Notes: generated by a model from the sequence alone, not told the origin. A stretch of 7,447 nucleotides of DNA from an uncultured Lachnospiraceae bacterium (GCA_900554925.1 USJG01000113.1:1-7447); one strand, 5' to 3'. Positions 1 to 6,496 are shown, numbered from the stretch's first letter. Made by a program: numbers and translations.

Positions 1-141
1 CTCAGCCACATAGTAGTATGCGTAATCAGCCTCCACCATCTCCAGAAAGTCTTTGGCAGACCAGGGCATGGAAAAGGCTTCCCTTTCAATTATGGCTGCG
101 GCCTCCACATCAGCTGCCTCCATCTGTCTGATAACTAACAC
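1..141 (-). CDS. rimI: Ribosomal protein alanine N-acetyltransferase RimI (N-terminal part, cut by window edge)
   Basis: This is the first 47 codons of a GNAT-family acetyltransferase; the rest lies beyond the left edge. Translating the minus strand from a GTG at 141 gives VLVIRQMEAADVEAAAIIER, followed by EAFSMPWS. This matches the start of RimI: a beta strand, 'R.M...D...', then the I-E-x-x-(A/S)-F-x-x-P-W motif. RimI of other bacteria acetylates the N-terminal alanine of ribosomal protein S18. The acetyl-CoA site would be further downstream and cannot be seen. I chose GTG 141 because a GGAGG sits 6 bases upstream of it. An in-frame ATG at 174 would add 11 residues but has no good ribosome site. 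The gene starts 40 bases after the tsaB stop, so it is very probably co-transcribed with tsaE-tsaB, the usual neighbourhood. The family call is confident; the start is less certain. Confidence 0.88.
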   Translation of the reverse strand, partial: MLVIRQMEAADVEAAAIIEREAFSMPWSAKDFLEMVEADYAYYYVAE

Positions 142-147
142 TTCAAT

Positions 148-152
148 CCTCC
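148..152 (-). promoter_or_regulatory. Ribosome binding site that decides the rimI start
   Basis: The minus strand reads GGAGG here, 6 bases before the GTG at 141. It supports the GTG as the rimI start over the in-frame ATG at 174, which has no comparable Shine-Dalgarno sequence in front of it. Confidence 0.7.
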
Positions 153-181
153 GTCCCCTCTGAAAGATAACCATGGCATCT

Positions 182-904
182 TCAGGACTTCTTTTCGCTT
201 TTTTCTCTTTCTGCCTGTGACAGTCTTAAATATTCCGGCGCATGATCCCTGGCTGCTACGGTTTTTCCTTCCTTAAAGTACTGAAAAGCCAGCATGGCAA
301 AGGCTGCTGCCCGCTGTCTGTTCATGTGAGCCGGTGCAAAACTATAGGGAACAGTCAAAAGCTGTGAAAGCCTCTGCGCAAATACAGGCACTCCGTCGCC
401 GAGAAAAATCACTTCCCTCTGCATTTCGTTGCATTTTGCCGCAATTTCATCAATGGAAACCGCGCACTGCGCAAGCAGACTGGAAAGCAGATATGACAAA
501 GGTCTTCCTTCCGCCTTCGTAAACTCATAAATCCCTGTATAAACCTGATTTCTTCTGGCATCCATAATAGGGCATACCAGTTTGTCCGTTCCGTATAAAT
601 TGCAGGCAAGCCCATCCAGTGTTGGAATTTCTATTAATGGTACCTTCATTGCCATTCCAAGACCTTTCGCTGTGGCTGAACCGATCCGAAGCCCTGTAAA
701 GGACCCCGGCCCTTTGGCAAGCGCAACAGCATCTACGGTGGATAAATCAAGCTCCACCATTTTCTTTAATTCATCCAGCATGGGGAGTAATGTCTGGGAA
801 TGTGTCTTTTTATACTGGACATTATATTCGCCGACCAGCGTATCGTCCTCCACGATTGCCACCGACGCCACCAGCCCGGAACTGTCTATCGCAATAATCT
901 TCAT
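182..904 (-). CDS. tsaB: tRNA t6A37 biosynthesis protein TsaB
   Basis: TsaB is a 240-residue ASKHA-fold protein that dimerises with TsaD and, with TsaE, transfers threonylcarbamoyl from TC-AMP to A37 of ANN-decoding tRNAs in the cytoplasm. The N-terminus MKIIAIDSSG is the first phosphate-binding strand of the fold. KGPGSFTGLRIG at residues 64-75 is the family's hallmark loop. DARRNQVYTGIY at 115-126 is the conserved start of the second half. The length is within the usual 220-240. The C-terminal tail (about 228-240) is highly charged and probably disordered. The start overlaps the tsaE stop by four bases (ATGA), implying translational coupling, and rimI follows directly. TsaB has no enzymatic activity alone; it is a scaffold for TsaD, whose gene is not in this window. 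Confidence 0.96.
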   Translation of the reverse strand: MKIIAIDSSGLVASVAIVEDDTLVGEYNVQYKKTHSQTLLPMLDELKKMVELDLSTVDAVALAKGPGSFTGLRIGSATAKGLGMAMKVPLIEIPTLDGLACNLYGTDKLVCPIMDARRNQVYTGIYEFTKAEGRPLSYLLSSLLAQCAVSIDEIAAKCNEMQREVIFLGDGVPVFAQRLSQLLTVPYSFAPAHMNRQRAAAFAMLAFQYFKEGKTVAARDHAPEYLRLSQAEREKSEKKS

Positions 905-1344
905 TCTTTCGTTATTTCCTCCAGCTCGATCCTTCTATAGTCAAATCCCTTTTCCAAATCCCCTGAAATCGTAATCTGAGTATAATGCTCCGGCAATAGT
1001 TCCTCAATCAGATTGGCCCACTCTATTAAGCACACGCCATCTCCATAAAAACAGTCTTCATACCCGATTTCATCCATTTCGGAAATGTCCCCTATCCGGT
1101 ACACGTCAAAATGGTAAAAGGGACATCTTCCTCCCTCATAAACCTGTACGATCGTGAAGGTGGGACTGTTTACAGGCTCTGTAATGCCAAGGCCCACTGC
1201 CAACCCCTGTGTAAAAACGGTTTTTCCTGCTCCCAGATCGCCAAGCAGGGTAAATACCGTACCCGGTTTCGCTTCCTGTCCTGTTTGTCTGCCCAGTTCA
1301 AAGGTCTCCTCCGGGCTAAAGGTTTCCACAAGTCTCTTTTTCAT
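901..1344 (-). CDS. tsaE: tRNA t6A37 biosynthesis ATPase TsaE
   Basis: TsaE is a 147-residue P-loop ATPase (formerly YjeE/YdiB) that binds the TsaB-TsaD complex and allows turnover of the t6A transferase. Walker A is GDLGAGKT at residues 35-42. N59-S-P-T-F is the conserved switch-like motif, F79-D80 with VYR lies in the middle, and LIEWAN at 107-111 is the Walker-B-like strand with the catalytic-region Glu108 and Trp109. All the expected motifs are intact and the length is normal. An AGGAAG ribosome site lies about 10 bases before the ATG. The gene begins 39 bases after the YcxB-like gene stops and overlaps tsaB by four bases, so it is probably read from the promoter near 1963-1990. Confidence 0.96.
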   Translation of the reverse strand: MKKRLVETFSPEETFELGRQTGQEAKPGTVFTLLGDLGAGKTVFTQGLAVGLGITEPVNSPTFTIVQVYEGGRCPFYHFDVYRIGDISEMDEIGYEDCFYGDGVCLIEWANLIEELLPEHYTQITISGDLEKGFDYRRIELEEITKE

Positions 1345-1383
1345 TCATCTCTACTTCCTGATTTCATTGCAATATCCCTTCAA

Positions 1384-1863
1384 CTAACCGCGTATCTTTA
1401 CCTTCCTGGGCGGCATATGAGTAGATATACTTTCAATAACTGCGGCCGTTTTTTCTCCCAGATCCTTCTTTGGGAAAATGGACGCATTGACCGGCGAGGT
1501 GTAAAGGATCAGGCTTTTGGGCGTAGATACCGCCTTATACATATCCTCCCATTTCTGGCTTTGCACCTCTTCCTTTTGAGATACTTCTATTCCTGTCTCC
1601 GTCAATTTATAATGGAGTGGATTTTTAAATGCAGGATTGGCAAGATACTGCTGTCTGGACTTGATAAAAAGAGTCCAGGGCAAATAAGCAAGTATGATAA
1701 TTCCGGCAATCAGACAAAAAATCCCTGCCCCCATAAAAAATGCCACTACCAAAAGTGCGCCTGCGGCTGCTCCAAGTAAGCCCGCAGCGCTTGTATACGT
1801 ATGATACAGCATATAATCATAAAGAACGCCCGGCGTTACTTTAACATCAAATTCAACTTCCAT
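1384..1863 (-). CDS. YcxB-like small membrane protein, function unknown
   Basis: This is a 159-residue protein with a short soluble N-terminus (1-22, EVEFDVKVTPG). Two closely spaced hydrophobic helices follow at about 25-45 and 46-68, rich in Gly and Ala. The soluble C-terminal domain (about 85-155) contains LHYKLTETGIEVSQKEE and W105-E-D-M-Y-K. This layout, two helices followed by a small beta-rich domain of the type 'Y.lt..gi......s...W.di.k...', fits the YcxB-like family (a domain of unknown function common in Firmicutes). The assignment comes from recall of the pattern, not a search. The ribosome site is modest (AGGA a few bases before the ATG). The gene is the first of the likely operon with tsaE, tsaB and rimI, but nothing links it mechanistically to t6A synthesis. 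Confidence 0.8.
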   Translation of the reverse strand: MEVEFDVKVTPGVLYDYMLYHTYTSAAGLLGAAAGALLVVAFFMGAGIFCLIAGIIILAYLPWTLFIKSRQQYLANPAFKNPLHYKLTETGIEVSQKEEVQSQKWEDMYKAVSTPKSLILYTSPVNASIFPKKDLGEKTAAVIESISTHMPPRKVKIRG

Positions 1864-1899
1864 AAAATCCTGCTTTCCTAACTGTATGCTTTTTGTGGC

Positions 1900-1922
1900 T
1901 TCAGGAATTTTATATTCCTGAA
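1900..1922. repeat. Hairpin-forming inverted repeat in the leader of the YcxB-tsaE operon
   Basis: TTCAGGAAT at 1900-1908 and ATTCCTGAA at 1914-1922 form a perfect 9-bp stem with a 5-base loop. There is no following T run on either strand, so it is not an obvious terminator by itself. It abuts the terminator-like hairpin at 1924-1950 and is 36 bases upstream of the ATG at 1863. Confidence 0.6.
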
Positions 1923-1950
1923 AAGAGCACCTACATTGGGTAGGCGCTCT
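1921..1950 (-). terminator. Rho-independent terminator-like hairpin after the exporter operon, inside the next gene's leader
   Basis: On the minus strand the stem is AGAGCGCCTAC paired with GTAGGTGCTCT, 11 pairs including one G-U, with a 5-base loop, followed by TTT(C). The G-U is an A-C mismatch on the plus strand, so the stem is stronger in minus-strand RNA, which supports the orientation. It lies about 90 bases after the permease stop, where an end for that operon is expected. The U tract is short, so termination may be partial. It also lies just downstream of the promoter at 1963-1990, so it would be the first thing transcribed from it. Confidence 0.6.
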
Positions 1951-1962
1951 CTACTCTCCTTT

Positions 1963-1990
1963 ATTATACTAAAAATACCACAAAGTGCAA
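1963..1990 (-). promoter_or_regulatory. Sigma-A type promoter for the YcxB-like / tsaE / tsaB / rimI operon
   Basis: On the minus strand there is a -35 box TTGCAC (1990-1985), a 16-base spacer, and a perfect -10 box TATAAT (1968-1963). Predicted start of transcription is about 1956. It sits in the 177-base gap between the permease stop (2041) and the YcxB-like start (1863), which holds no gene. Prediction is from sequence only. Confidence 0.65.
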
Positions 1991-2040
1991 CATGAAAATC
2001 TTATGATCCATACCGCTGCTTCAAGCTGTGCCGCTTAATT

Positions 2041-3258
2041 TTATTCATGGCGCAAAGCTTCAATAGGGCTTAGTCTGGCTGCCTTTCTGGCCGGATAGAT
2101 ACCAAAGAATATTCCCACGCCGCAGGAAAACAGGGAAGCGGCAAGTACAGTGCCAAAGCTTACCGAGGCTGTGACTCCTACAACCGCACATACCCCGAAA
2201 GCGCCTAATATCCCTAAAATAATTCCTATGATTCCTCCAAGCAATGTGATGATACCGGCTTCTGCCAGGAACTGTAAAAGCACGGAACCGGTTCTTGCCC
2301 CCAATGCTTTTCTGATACCGATTTCTCTGGTTCTCTCTGTTACGGACACAAGCATAATATTCATAACGCCAATGCCGCCTACCAGCAGCGAAATTGCCGC
2401 CACAAAGGAAATGAACACTGTAATAAAACCTAAAATAGTATCAAACTGTGCAGTATAGTCCGCGAAGCTTTCCATCATAATCTGATTTTCCCCCCGGACA
2501 TTGTGCCTGCTTTCCAGCAGGGAAAATGCCTTGGCGGCCACCTCGCTGCAATACTCGGAAGACTCTGCAATCACATAAAACTGCGTCACTTCATCTATGT
2601 AATAGCCAAATTTATTTGCCATAAAGGTCAGGGGAACTTCAGCCTGTATCGTAGTAACGCCATACCCCGTGCTTACTAACGCGGAGGCATTGTCCTTACG
2701 GATTCCGATAACGCGCAGCTCCTGGGTAATCCCCCAAAAAGTGGCATCAAAGCTCATTCCCACCACATCAGTGGTTCCAAATAAGGCTACTGCGCTGCTC
2801 TCTGAAATGATACACACATTGGCTGCACTGTCATAATCATTTTGTGTAAAATACTTTCCTTTGATTATAGGATCTGTTGAAGCATACAGCAGTCCGGTAG
2901 TTCCGCCGCTCATATTAATATCAAAATCTCCCTTGGGCCCTTCTGCAGTTCCCCATGCACTATAACTGGGGGTAACCCCCTTTACGTGCTCTATCTGCGA
3001 CTCAATTGCGTCAAAATCCGCCTGGTCAAAGGTTACGGTAGTGTCTTTTCGGGTACTATCAACATAAAATACGATCTGTCCGCCAGCTATACCTTCCAGT
3101 TCGGAATTTACCTGTCCGCGGACGCCGTTGCCAATAGAGATAACCATAATAACGGAGGAAATACCTATGATGATTCCCAGCATCGTCAGAATAGAACGCC
3201 CTTTATTACTCCTGATATTCATCAGGGCGATTTTAATGTATTCCAAAATCTGTGCCAT
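2041..3258 (-). CDS. MacB/FtsX-type ABC transporter permease
   Basis: This 405-residue protein is the membrane subunit of a tripartite exporter. It has one N-terminal transmembrane helix (about 22-44, TMLGIIIGISSVIMVISIG), a large extracytoplasmic MacB-type core domain (about 45-270), and three C-terminal helices (about 276-303, 328-358, 366-388). Conserved features are NIRSNKGRSILTMLGIIIG at the N-terminus and GGIGVMNIMLVSVTERTREI followed by GIRKALGA (about 294-321), the cytoplasmic coupling region of the FtsX domain. The C-terminus is YPARKAARLSPIEALRHE, typical of MacB/YknZ. As known for the family, these permeases move substrate mechanically from the cell surface outward and do not form a classical pore. 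A GGAGG lies about 6 bases before the ATG, and the gene starts 19 bases after the adaptor gene. No damaged motifs are seen. The substrate cannot be told from the sequence. Confidence 0.94.
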   Translation of the reverse strand: MAQILEYIKIALMNIRSNKGRSILTMLGIIIGISSVIMVISIGNGVRGQVNSELEGIAGGQIVFYVDSTRKDTTVTFDQADFDAIESQIEHVKGVTPSYSAWGTAEGPKGDFDINMSGGTTGLLYASTDPIIKGKYFTQNDYDSAANVCIISESSAVALFGTTDVVGMSFDATFWGITQELRVIGIRKDNASALVSTGYGVTTIQAEVPLTFMANKFGYYIDEVTQFYVIAESSEYCSEVAAKAFSLLESRHNVRGENQIMMESFADYTAQFDTILGFITVFISFVAAISLLVGGIGVMNIMLVSVTERTREIGIRKALGARTGSVLLQFLAEAGIITLLGGIIGIILGILGAFGVCAVVGVTASVSFGTVLAASLFSCGVGIFFGIYPARKAARLSPIEALRHE

Positions 3259-3277
3259 TTTTTACCTCCCGGGTTCC

Positions 3278-4819
3278 CTACTGGGGCATTGCCATTACTG
3301 TCATGCCCTCTGCAAGTCCGCTGGTCACATCAGTAACCACCTGCTCTCCCTTAGAAAGCCCCTCAGTAATCTCTGTAAGCGTATCCGAAGAAATGCCTGT
3401 TTTTACTGCTTTTTTGACCAGGGCATTATTTTCTACCACATAGACAAATTCTCCGTCCACATCTACATTAACAGCTGTAACAGGTATTAGTACCGTGTTT
3501 TCTGCCTTCGCTGTGCTGATCACGACCTTTGCCTCCACACCCAAAATTACATCGCTGTCAGGATTCGTGATCTTGATTTCCGTGCCCACGACCGCAGCAC
3601 CGCTGTTATTCTTTTCCGCCATCTTATTGATCTTGGAGACTTCTCCCTGATATTCCTTGCTGCCAATGGTGATAACAGCCTTCTGTCCCACTGCAATCTT
3701 ATCCAGATCATACTTGGTAACTGAAATTTTCACCATTACGTCTTCTGTGCTCTCCAGCTTAAGAAGCGATGAGCCTGCTGCAACAGTACCGCCTTCTACC
3801 GCGTTCATTTCCGTGACTACGCCATCAAATTCTGCAATCACACCGTTTTTCGCTGCTTCCAGACTTTCCAGGGAATTGGAAACCTCGATTTCTTTAGTCT
3901 GATTTTCTGCCTCTAACTGCTCTTTGGCGCCGGAAGTCATTTTTCCGGCCTCTGCCGAAGTTTGCTGTGATTTCATTTCAGAACGATACTCTTTGTAATC
4001 GGCAAGCATTTTATTGTAGACATCCAGCTCATCCTGCCAGCCCTTGATTTCTTTATTGTTCTGCTGTTCATAGCTGTTAAGCTGAATTAATTTCTGCAAA
4101 TTCAGATATTCTTCCGAATCCGGATGATCTGCCCAATCCAGCAAAGAAATTTGAAGCAGCGCGCCTTCATATGCCAGATCGCTCTTTTTCTTTTCAATCT
4201 TATTTTCAAGCCCGGTTATGTAGGCTTCTGTATCCGCAATCTGTTGATCCAGTACTCCGATATTGATGTTTGCCTCGTTTAAATCTCCCAGCTTTTCATT
4301 ATTGGCCTGAATGGAATTTTTGTAGCTGCCCTCTGTGGACTGCGCCTTAAGATTCGCCAGCTCTATTTCCTTATTAAGATCATCTTCATCATAGGCAATC
4401 AGCACATCTCCTGCCTTAACCGCATCCCCTGCCTTAACAGGCACGTTTCCTATTTTTACATTTACATCGGAAAAATAGTTCTTAGTATTTTCTGTGGTAA
4501 CAGTTCCGCTGGTATTGATGGTCTGCTCAATTTCTCCTGTAACAGCTTCTGTAGTGGATACAATGGCCTGCGCACCATTGCCGCCCAAAACGCTTTTTAA
4601 AATGAACAGCAGCACCATCACGCCAATCACACTGAAAATAATAATTTTTCTGCGCTTCTTTTTTCCCGCCTTATCAAGGGGCTTTTTTTCTTTCTTTTCT
4701 CTTTTTTCTTTCTTTTCTTTCTTCTTTTCCTTTTTCACAAGTTCAATATCTGACTTGCCTGTAACTTCTTCCTTATCCAATGCTGTTTCTACGACCTGAT
4801 CTTTCTTCTTATCAGACAT
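3278..4819 (-). CDS. Membrane-fusion (periplasmic-adaptor type) subunit of the ABC exporter, MacA/YknX-like
   Basis: This 513-residue adaptor should link the permease to the outside of the cell. In order it has a cytosolic N-terminus of about 57 residues, very rich in Lys and Glu; one membrane anchor (about 59-76, IIIFSVIGVMVLLFILK); a first half-lipoyl segment (VKAGDAVKAGDVLIAYD, about 128-144); a long coiled-coil hairpin (about 145-325); a second half-lipoyl segment (AEFDGVVTEMNAVEGGTVAAG, split around 329-349); a beta-barrel domain (about 358-440); and a membrane-proximal C-terminal domain (about 441-513, ending GLAEGMTVMAMPQ). This is the HlyD/MacA layout. The central hairpin carries an aromatic, acidic insert (about 227-262) that is less coiled-coil-like. 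A GGAGG site precedes the ATG, and the gene is 43 bases after the ATPase gene. In a single-membrane cell it would be anchored and project into the wall. The charged tail is the unusual part. Confidence 0.92.
   Translation of the reverse strand: MSDKKKDQVVETALDKEEVTGKSDIELVKKEKKKEKKEKREKKEKKPLDKAGKKKRRKIIIFSVIGVMVLLFILKSVLGGNGAQAIVSTTEAVTGEIEQTINTSGTVTTENTKNYFSDVNVKIGNVPVKAGDAVKAGDVLIAYDEDDLNKEIELANLKAQSTEGSYKNSIQANNEKLGDLNEANINIGVLDQQIADTEAYITGLENKIEKKKSDLAYEGALLQISLLDWADHPDSEEYLNLQKLIQLNSYEQQNNKEIKGWQDELDVYNKMLADYKEYRSEMKSQQTSAEAGKMTSGAKEQLEAENQTKEIEVSNSLESLEAAKNGVIAEFDGVVTEMNAVEGGTVAAGSSLLKLESTEDVMVKISVTKYDLDKIAVGQKAVITIGSKEYQGEVSKINKMAEKNNSGAAVVGTEIKITNPDSDVILGVEAKVVISTAKAENTVLIPVTAVNVDVDGEFVYVVENNALVKKAVKTGISSDTLTEITEGLSKGEQVVTDVTSGLAEGMTVMAMPQ
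4682..4736. repeat. 55-base uninterrupted polypyrimidine/polypurine tract inside the adaptor gene
   Basis: From 4682 to 4736 the plus strand contains only C and T, mostly short T runs separated by single C. The minus (coding) strand is therefore all purine and encodes the alternating Lys/Glu stretch of the adaptor's cytosolic tail (about residues 28-46). It includes a run of seven A and one of six A on the coding strand. Such tracts are prone to slippage and can form unusual helices. Confidence 0.85.
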
Positions 4820-4862
4820 TTTTTATTCCTCCGCCTTATTATGTTTTCAGCAGTCTCCCTGC

Positions 4863-5558
4863 TCACATTACTTCCTGCTGTTTTATATCATCCACTATCC
4901 TGCCGTCCATAATTCTTATGATTCGTCTGGCCCTGGCTGCAATTTCATTGTCATGGGTAATCAGTATCACTGTTCTTCCCTCTCTGTGAAGCTCCTTTAA
5001 AATCTCCATAATCTCTTTTGTAGAGCCCGAATCCAGATTTCCCGTAGGTTCATCTGCTAGGATTACCGGCGGTGCCTGGGCGATTGCTCTGGCAATTGCC
5101 ACTCTCTGCTGCTGACCGCCGCTCATCTCAGAAGGCTTATGATCCATACGGGCAGAAAGGCCTACCTTGGAAAGCGCCGCCCTGGAAAGCTGTTCCCGCT
5201 CCTTTTTGGCAACTCCCCGATAAATCAGGGGCAATTCCACATTCTCCAGTGCAGTTAGTCCCGCTATCAGATTAAACCCCTGAAAAATAAAGCCGATTTC
5301 CCGATTTCTAATATCGGACAACTCATCATCGCTAAGACCCGAGACATCCTGGCCATTTAATATGTATGTGCCGCTGGTAGGCACATCCAGACATCCCAGC
5401 ATATTCATCAATGTGGACTTACCGGAACCTGATTGCCCGATAATGGCCACAAATTCATTTTGATCAATTTTCAAGTCCACATGATCCAGTGCCCGTACCT
5501 CATTTTCTCCGGGATTATATATCTTACATATGTTCCGGATTTCAATTAGTTCACTCAT
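4863..5558 (-). CDS. ABC exporter ATP-binding subunit, MacB/YknY/LolD-like
   Basis: This 231-residue nucleotide-binding protein powers the exporter encoded by the next two genes. All ABC motifs are intact: A-loop Tyr14; Walker A GQSGSGKST at 41-49; Q-loop Gln93 in FIFQGFNL; signature MSGGQQQR at 145-152; Walker B VILADEP with catalytic Glu170; D-loop GNLD at 173-176; and H-loop His202 in LITHD. The N-terminal ICKIYNPGENEVRALDHVDL and the QGFNLIAGLTALENVELPL stretch are typical of the MacB/LolD/FtsE-like subfamily (usual length 220-250). The ATG at 5558 has an AAGGAG about 11 bases upstream, somewhat far but the only good site. It is the first gene of the operon, directly behind the promoter at 5594-5621. 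Confidence 0.95.
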   Translation of the reverse strand: MSELIEIRNICKIYNPGENEVRALDHVDLKIDQNEFVAIIGQSGSGKSTLMNMLGCLDVPTSGTYILNGQDVSGLSDDELSDIRNREIGFIFQGFNLIAGLTALENVELPLIYRGVAKKEREQLSRAALSKVGLSARMDHKPSEMSGGQQQRVAIARAIAQAPPVILADEPTGNLDSGSTKEIMEILKELHREGRTVILITHDNEIAARARRIIRIMDGRIVDDIKQQEVM

Positions 5559-5588
5559 ATATGTATGTGCTCCTTATATGTTTGTACT

Positions 5589-5612
5589 ATTGTATTATAT
5601 AATTAATACAAT
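5589..5612. promoter_or_regulatory. Perfect 9-bp inverted repeat overlapping the exporter promoter, candidate operator
   Basis: ATTGTATTA (5589-5597) and TAATACAAT (5604-5612) are perfect inverted arms around a 6-base centre. The element covers the -10 box and most of the promoter spacer, the position where a dimeric repressor would block RNA polymerase. An additional half-site-like copy, TTGTACTA (5582-5589), directly abuts TTGTATTA (5590-5597) in the same orientation, and a diverged one (CAATACTA) lies at 5619-5626. Small GntR (YtrA-type), MarR or TetR regulators use such sites near ABC exporter genes. Which protein binds is not known, and no regulator gene is in the window. Confidence 0.6.
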
Positions 5613-5621
5613 TTTTGTCAA
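5594..5621 (-). promoter_or_regulatory. Near-consensus sigma-A promoter of the ABC exporter operon
   Basis: The minus strand has a perfect -35 TTGACA (5621-5616), a 16-base spacer, and a perfect -10 TATAAT (5599-5594). Transcription would start near 5587, leaving a leader of about 30 bases with AAGGAG before the ATPase start. A promoter this strong would need control, consistent with the palindrome laid over it. The rest of the 283-base gap (5559-5841) is AT-rich and holds this promoter, a hairpin at 5741-5760 and no gene that I can support. Confidence 0.8.
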
Positions 5622-5740
5622 TACTAAATATGAAAATACTTTTTATTATTTTTTACCTCCAAACATTATAACGGATTGTATCTGCTAAAAATTACAAATA
5701 TACGCAATAAATTATTAATTTTCTCTAAAGAATGTTTTAA

Positions 5741-5760
5741 GGGCCGGCATGTGCCGGCCC
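5741..5760 (-). terminator. GC-rich perfect hairpin, probable terminator of the ribU/CPBP transcript
   Basis: GGGCCGGCA (5741-5749) pairs perfectly with TGCCGGCCC (5752-5760) around a 2-base centre. It stands out sharply in AT-rich surroundings, 81 bases after the protease stop. On the minus strand the following bases are TTAAAACATTCTTT, a poor U tract; on the plus strand they are TCTCGTC, which is worse. With no plus-strand gene nearby, minus-strand termination is the better reading. Confidence 0.5.
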
Positions 5761-5841
5761 TCTCGTCAGTTTCTCCCCTGTATCTTTGCTTAAAGCTATG
5801 ACAGATACGTGGAAGCAATTTGTATTTTAGGGAGTTTCATA

Positions 5842-6471
5842 TCATCCCAGGTAATTTATGGCATAATGTATCGCAATCGGAAGCATAATATTTTTTCTTT
5901 TACAGGTAATAAAGCAGAATAAAAGATGAACTCCAAAAGTAAATATTAAATTCGGCCATACCTCTGCCAGATACATAAAGGATACGTTGCCATGAAGATA
6001 CATCTGAAAGGGCAAGTGCATGAGTGAAAAAAATACGCCGCCAATCAGAAATGTAACAATTCTGTTTAATTTCAGCCCAAACAGACAATTCTGTATAAAT
6101 CCCCGGAAAATTATTTCTTCAACAGCGCCAATGTAAAATATATAATAAAGTGAAAGTTTCAAAAGCTGCGGTATGCTGTGCTCGCTTAAAAAAATACTGG
6201 CAATAAATACAACTGCAATCATACAGACCGAAATAACACTGTCAATTTTTAACTTATCTCCGCCAAATCCCAGAAAGCTAAAACCATCTTTTCTTTTCAG
6301 CAAAAATGCCGCTGCCACCACCCAAAAAAACATGATCACATATATAAATTGATACTGACGATATTGGAAACCATTTTTGTGCATAATCCCCATAAAAAGC
6401 AGGCCCAGCATATACAAAATCCAGCTCACAATTCCAATGATTCCATATTTGTAATTGCATTCCTTATACAT
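5842..6471 (-). CDS. CPBP-family intramembrane metalloprotease (Abi/CAAX-protease-like)
   Basis: This 209-residue, very hydrophobic protein has about six or seven membrane helices. The family's three motifs are present: Glu118-Glu119 with Arg123 in VEEIIFRGF (motif 1, EExxxR); Phe148 and His152 in FFSLMHLPF (motif 2, FxxxH); and His202 with Asn206 in IAIHYAINYL near the C-terminus (motif 3). These residues form the metal or catalytic centre in the Rce1/Abi superfamily. Bacterial members process or protect against peptides such as bacteriocins, or have unknown roles; no substrate can be assigned here. GGAG precedes the ATG at a good distance. The gene is clearly more AT-rich than its neighbours, with many ATA, AAA and TTT codons, which may indicate transfer. 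It lies 60 bases after ribU and may be read through or start from its own promoter. Confidence 0.9.
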   Translation of the reverse strand: MYKECNYKYGIIGIVSWILYMLGLLFMGIMHKNGFQYRQYQFIYVIMFFWVVAAAFLLKRKDGFSFLGFGGDKLKIDSVISVCMIAVVFIASIFLSEHSIPQLLKLSLYYIFYIGAVEEIIFRGFIQNCLFGLKLNRIVTFLIGGVFFSLMHLPFQMYLHGNVSFMYLAEVWPNLIFTFGVHLLFCFITCKRKNIMLPIAIHYAINYLG

Positions 6472-6496
6472 CTTTTATCTCCTTCAAACAGTTTTC

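Noticed and set aside
1111..1779. Long plus-strand open frame of 222 codons
   Set aside because: It lies opposite tsaE and the YcxB-like gene, which have clear motifs and ribosome sites. Its translation is rich in Cys and Arg with no domain, so it is an antisense shadow.
1935..1960. THF riboswitch suggested by the GGAGAGTAG start of the predicted leader
   Set aside because: The remaining conserved core of the riboswitch is absent and the leader is too short between the hairpins and the ATG.
5646..5666. Tiny open frame with ATG and an internal GGAGGT (would encode MFGGKK) plus a TTATAAT sequence at 5664-5670
   Set aside because: It has only six codons and no ribosome site before the ATG. The TATAAT has no -35 box at a suitable distance. 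Probably a chance occurrence in AT-rich DNA.
5780..5808. GTATCT/AGATAC inverted repeat after the protease gene
   Set aside because: The arms are six bases with a 17-base loop and no T tract; this can be expected by chance.
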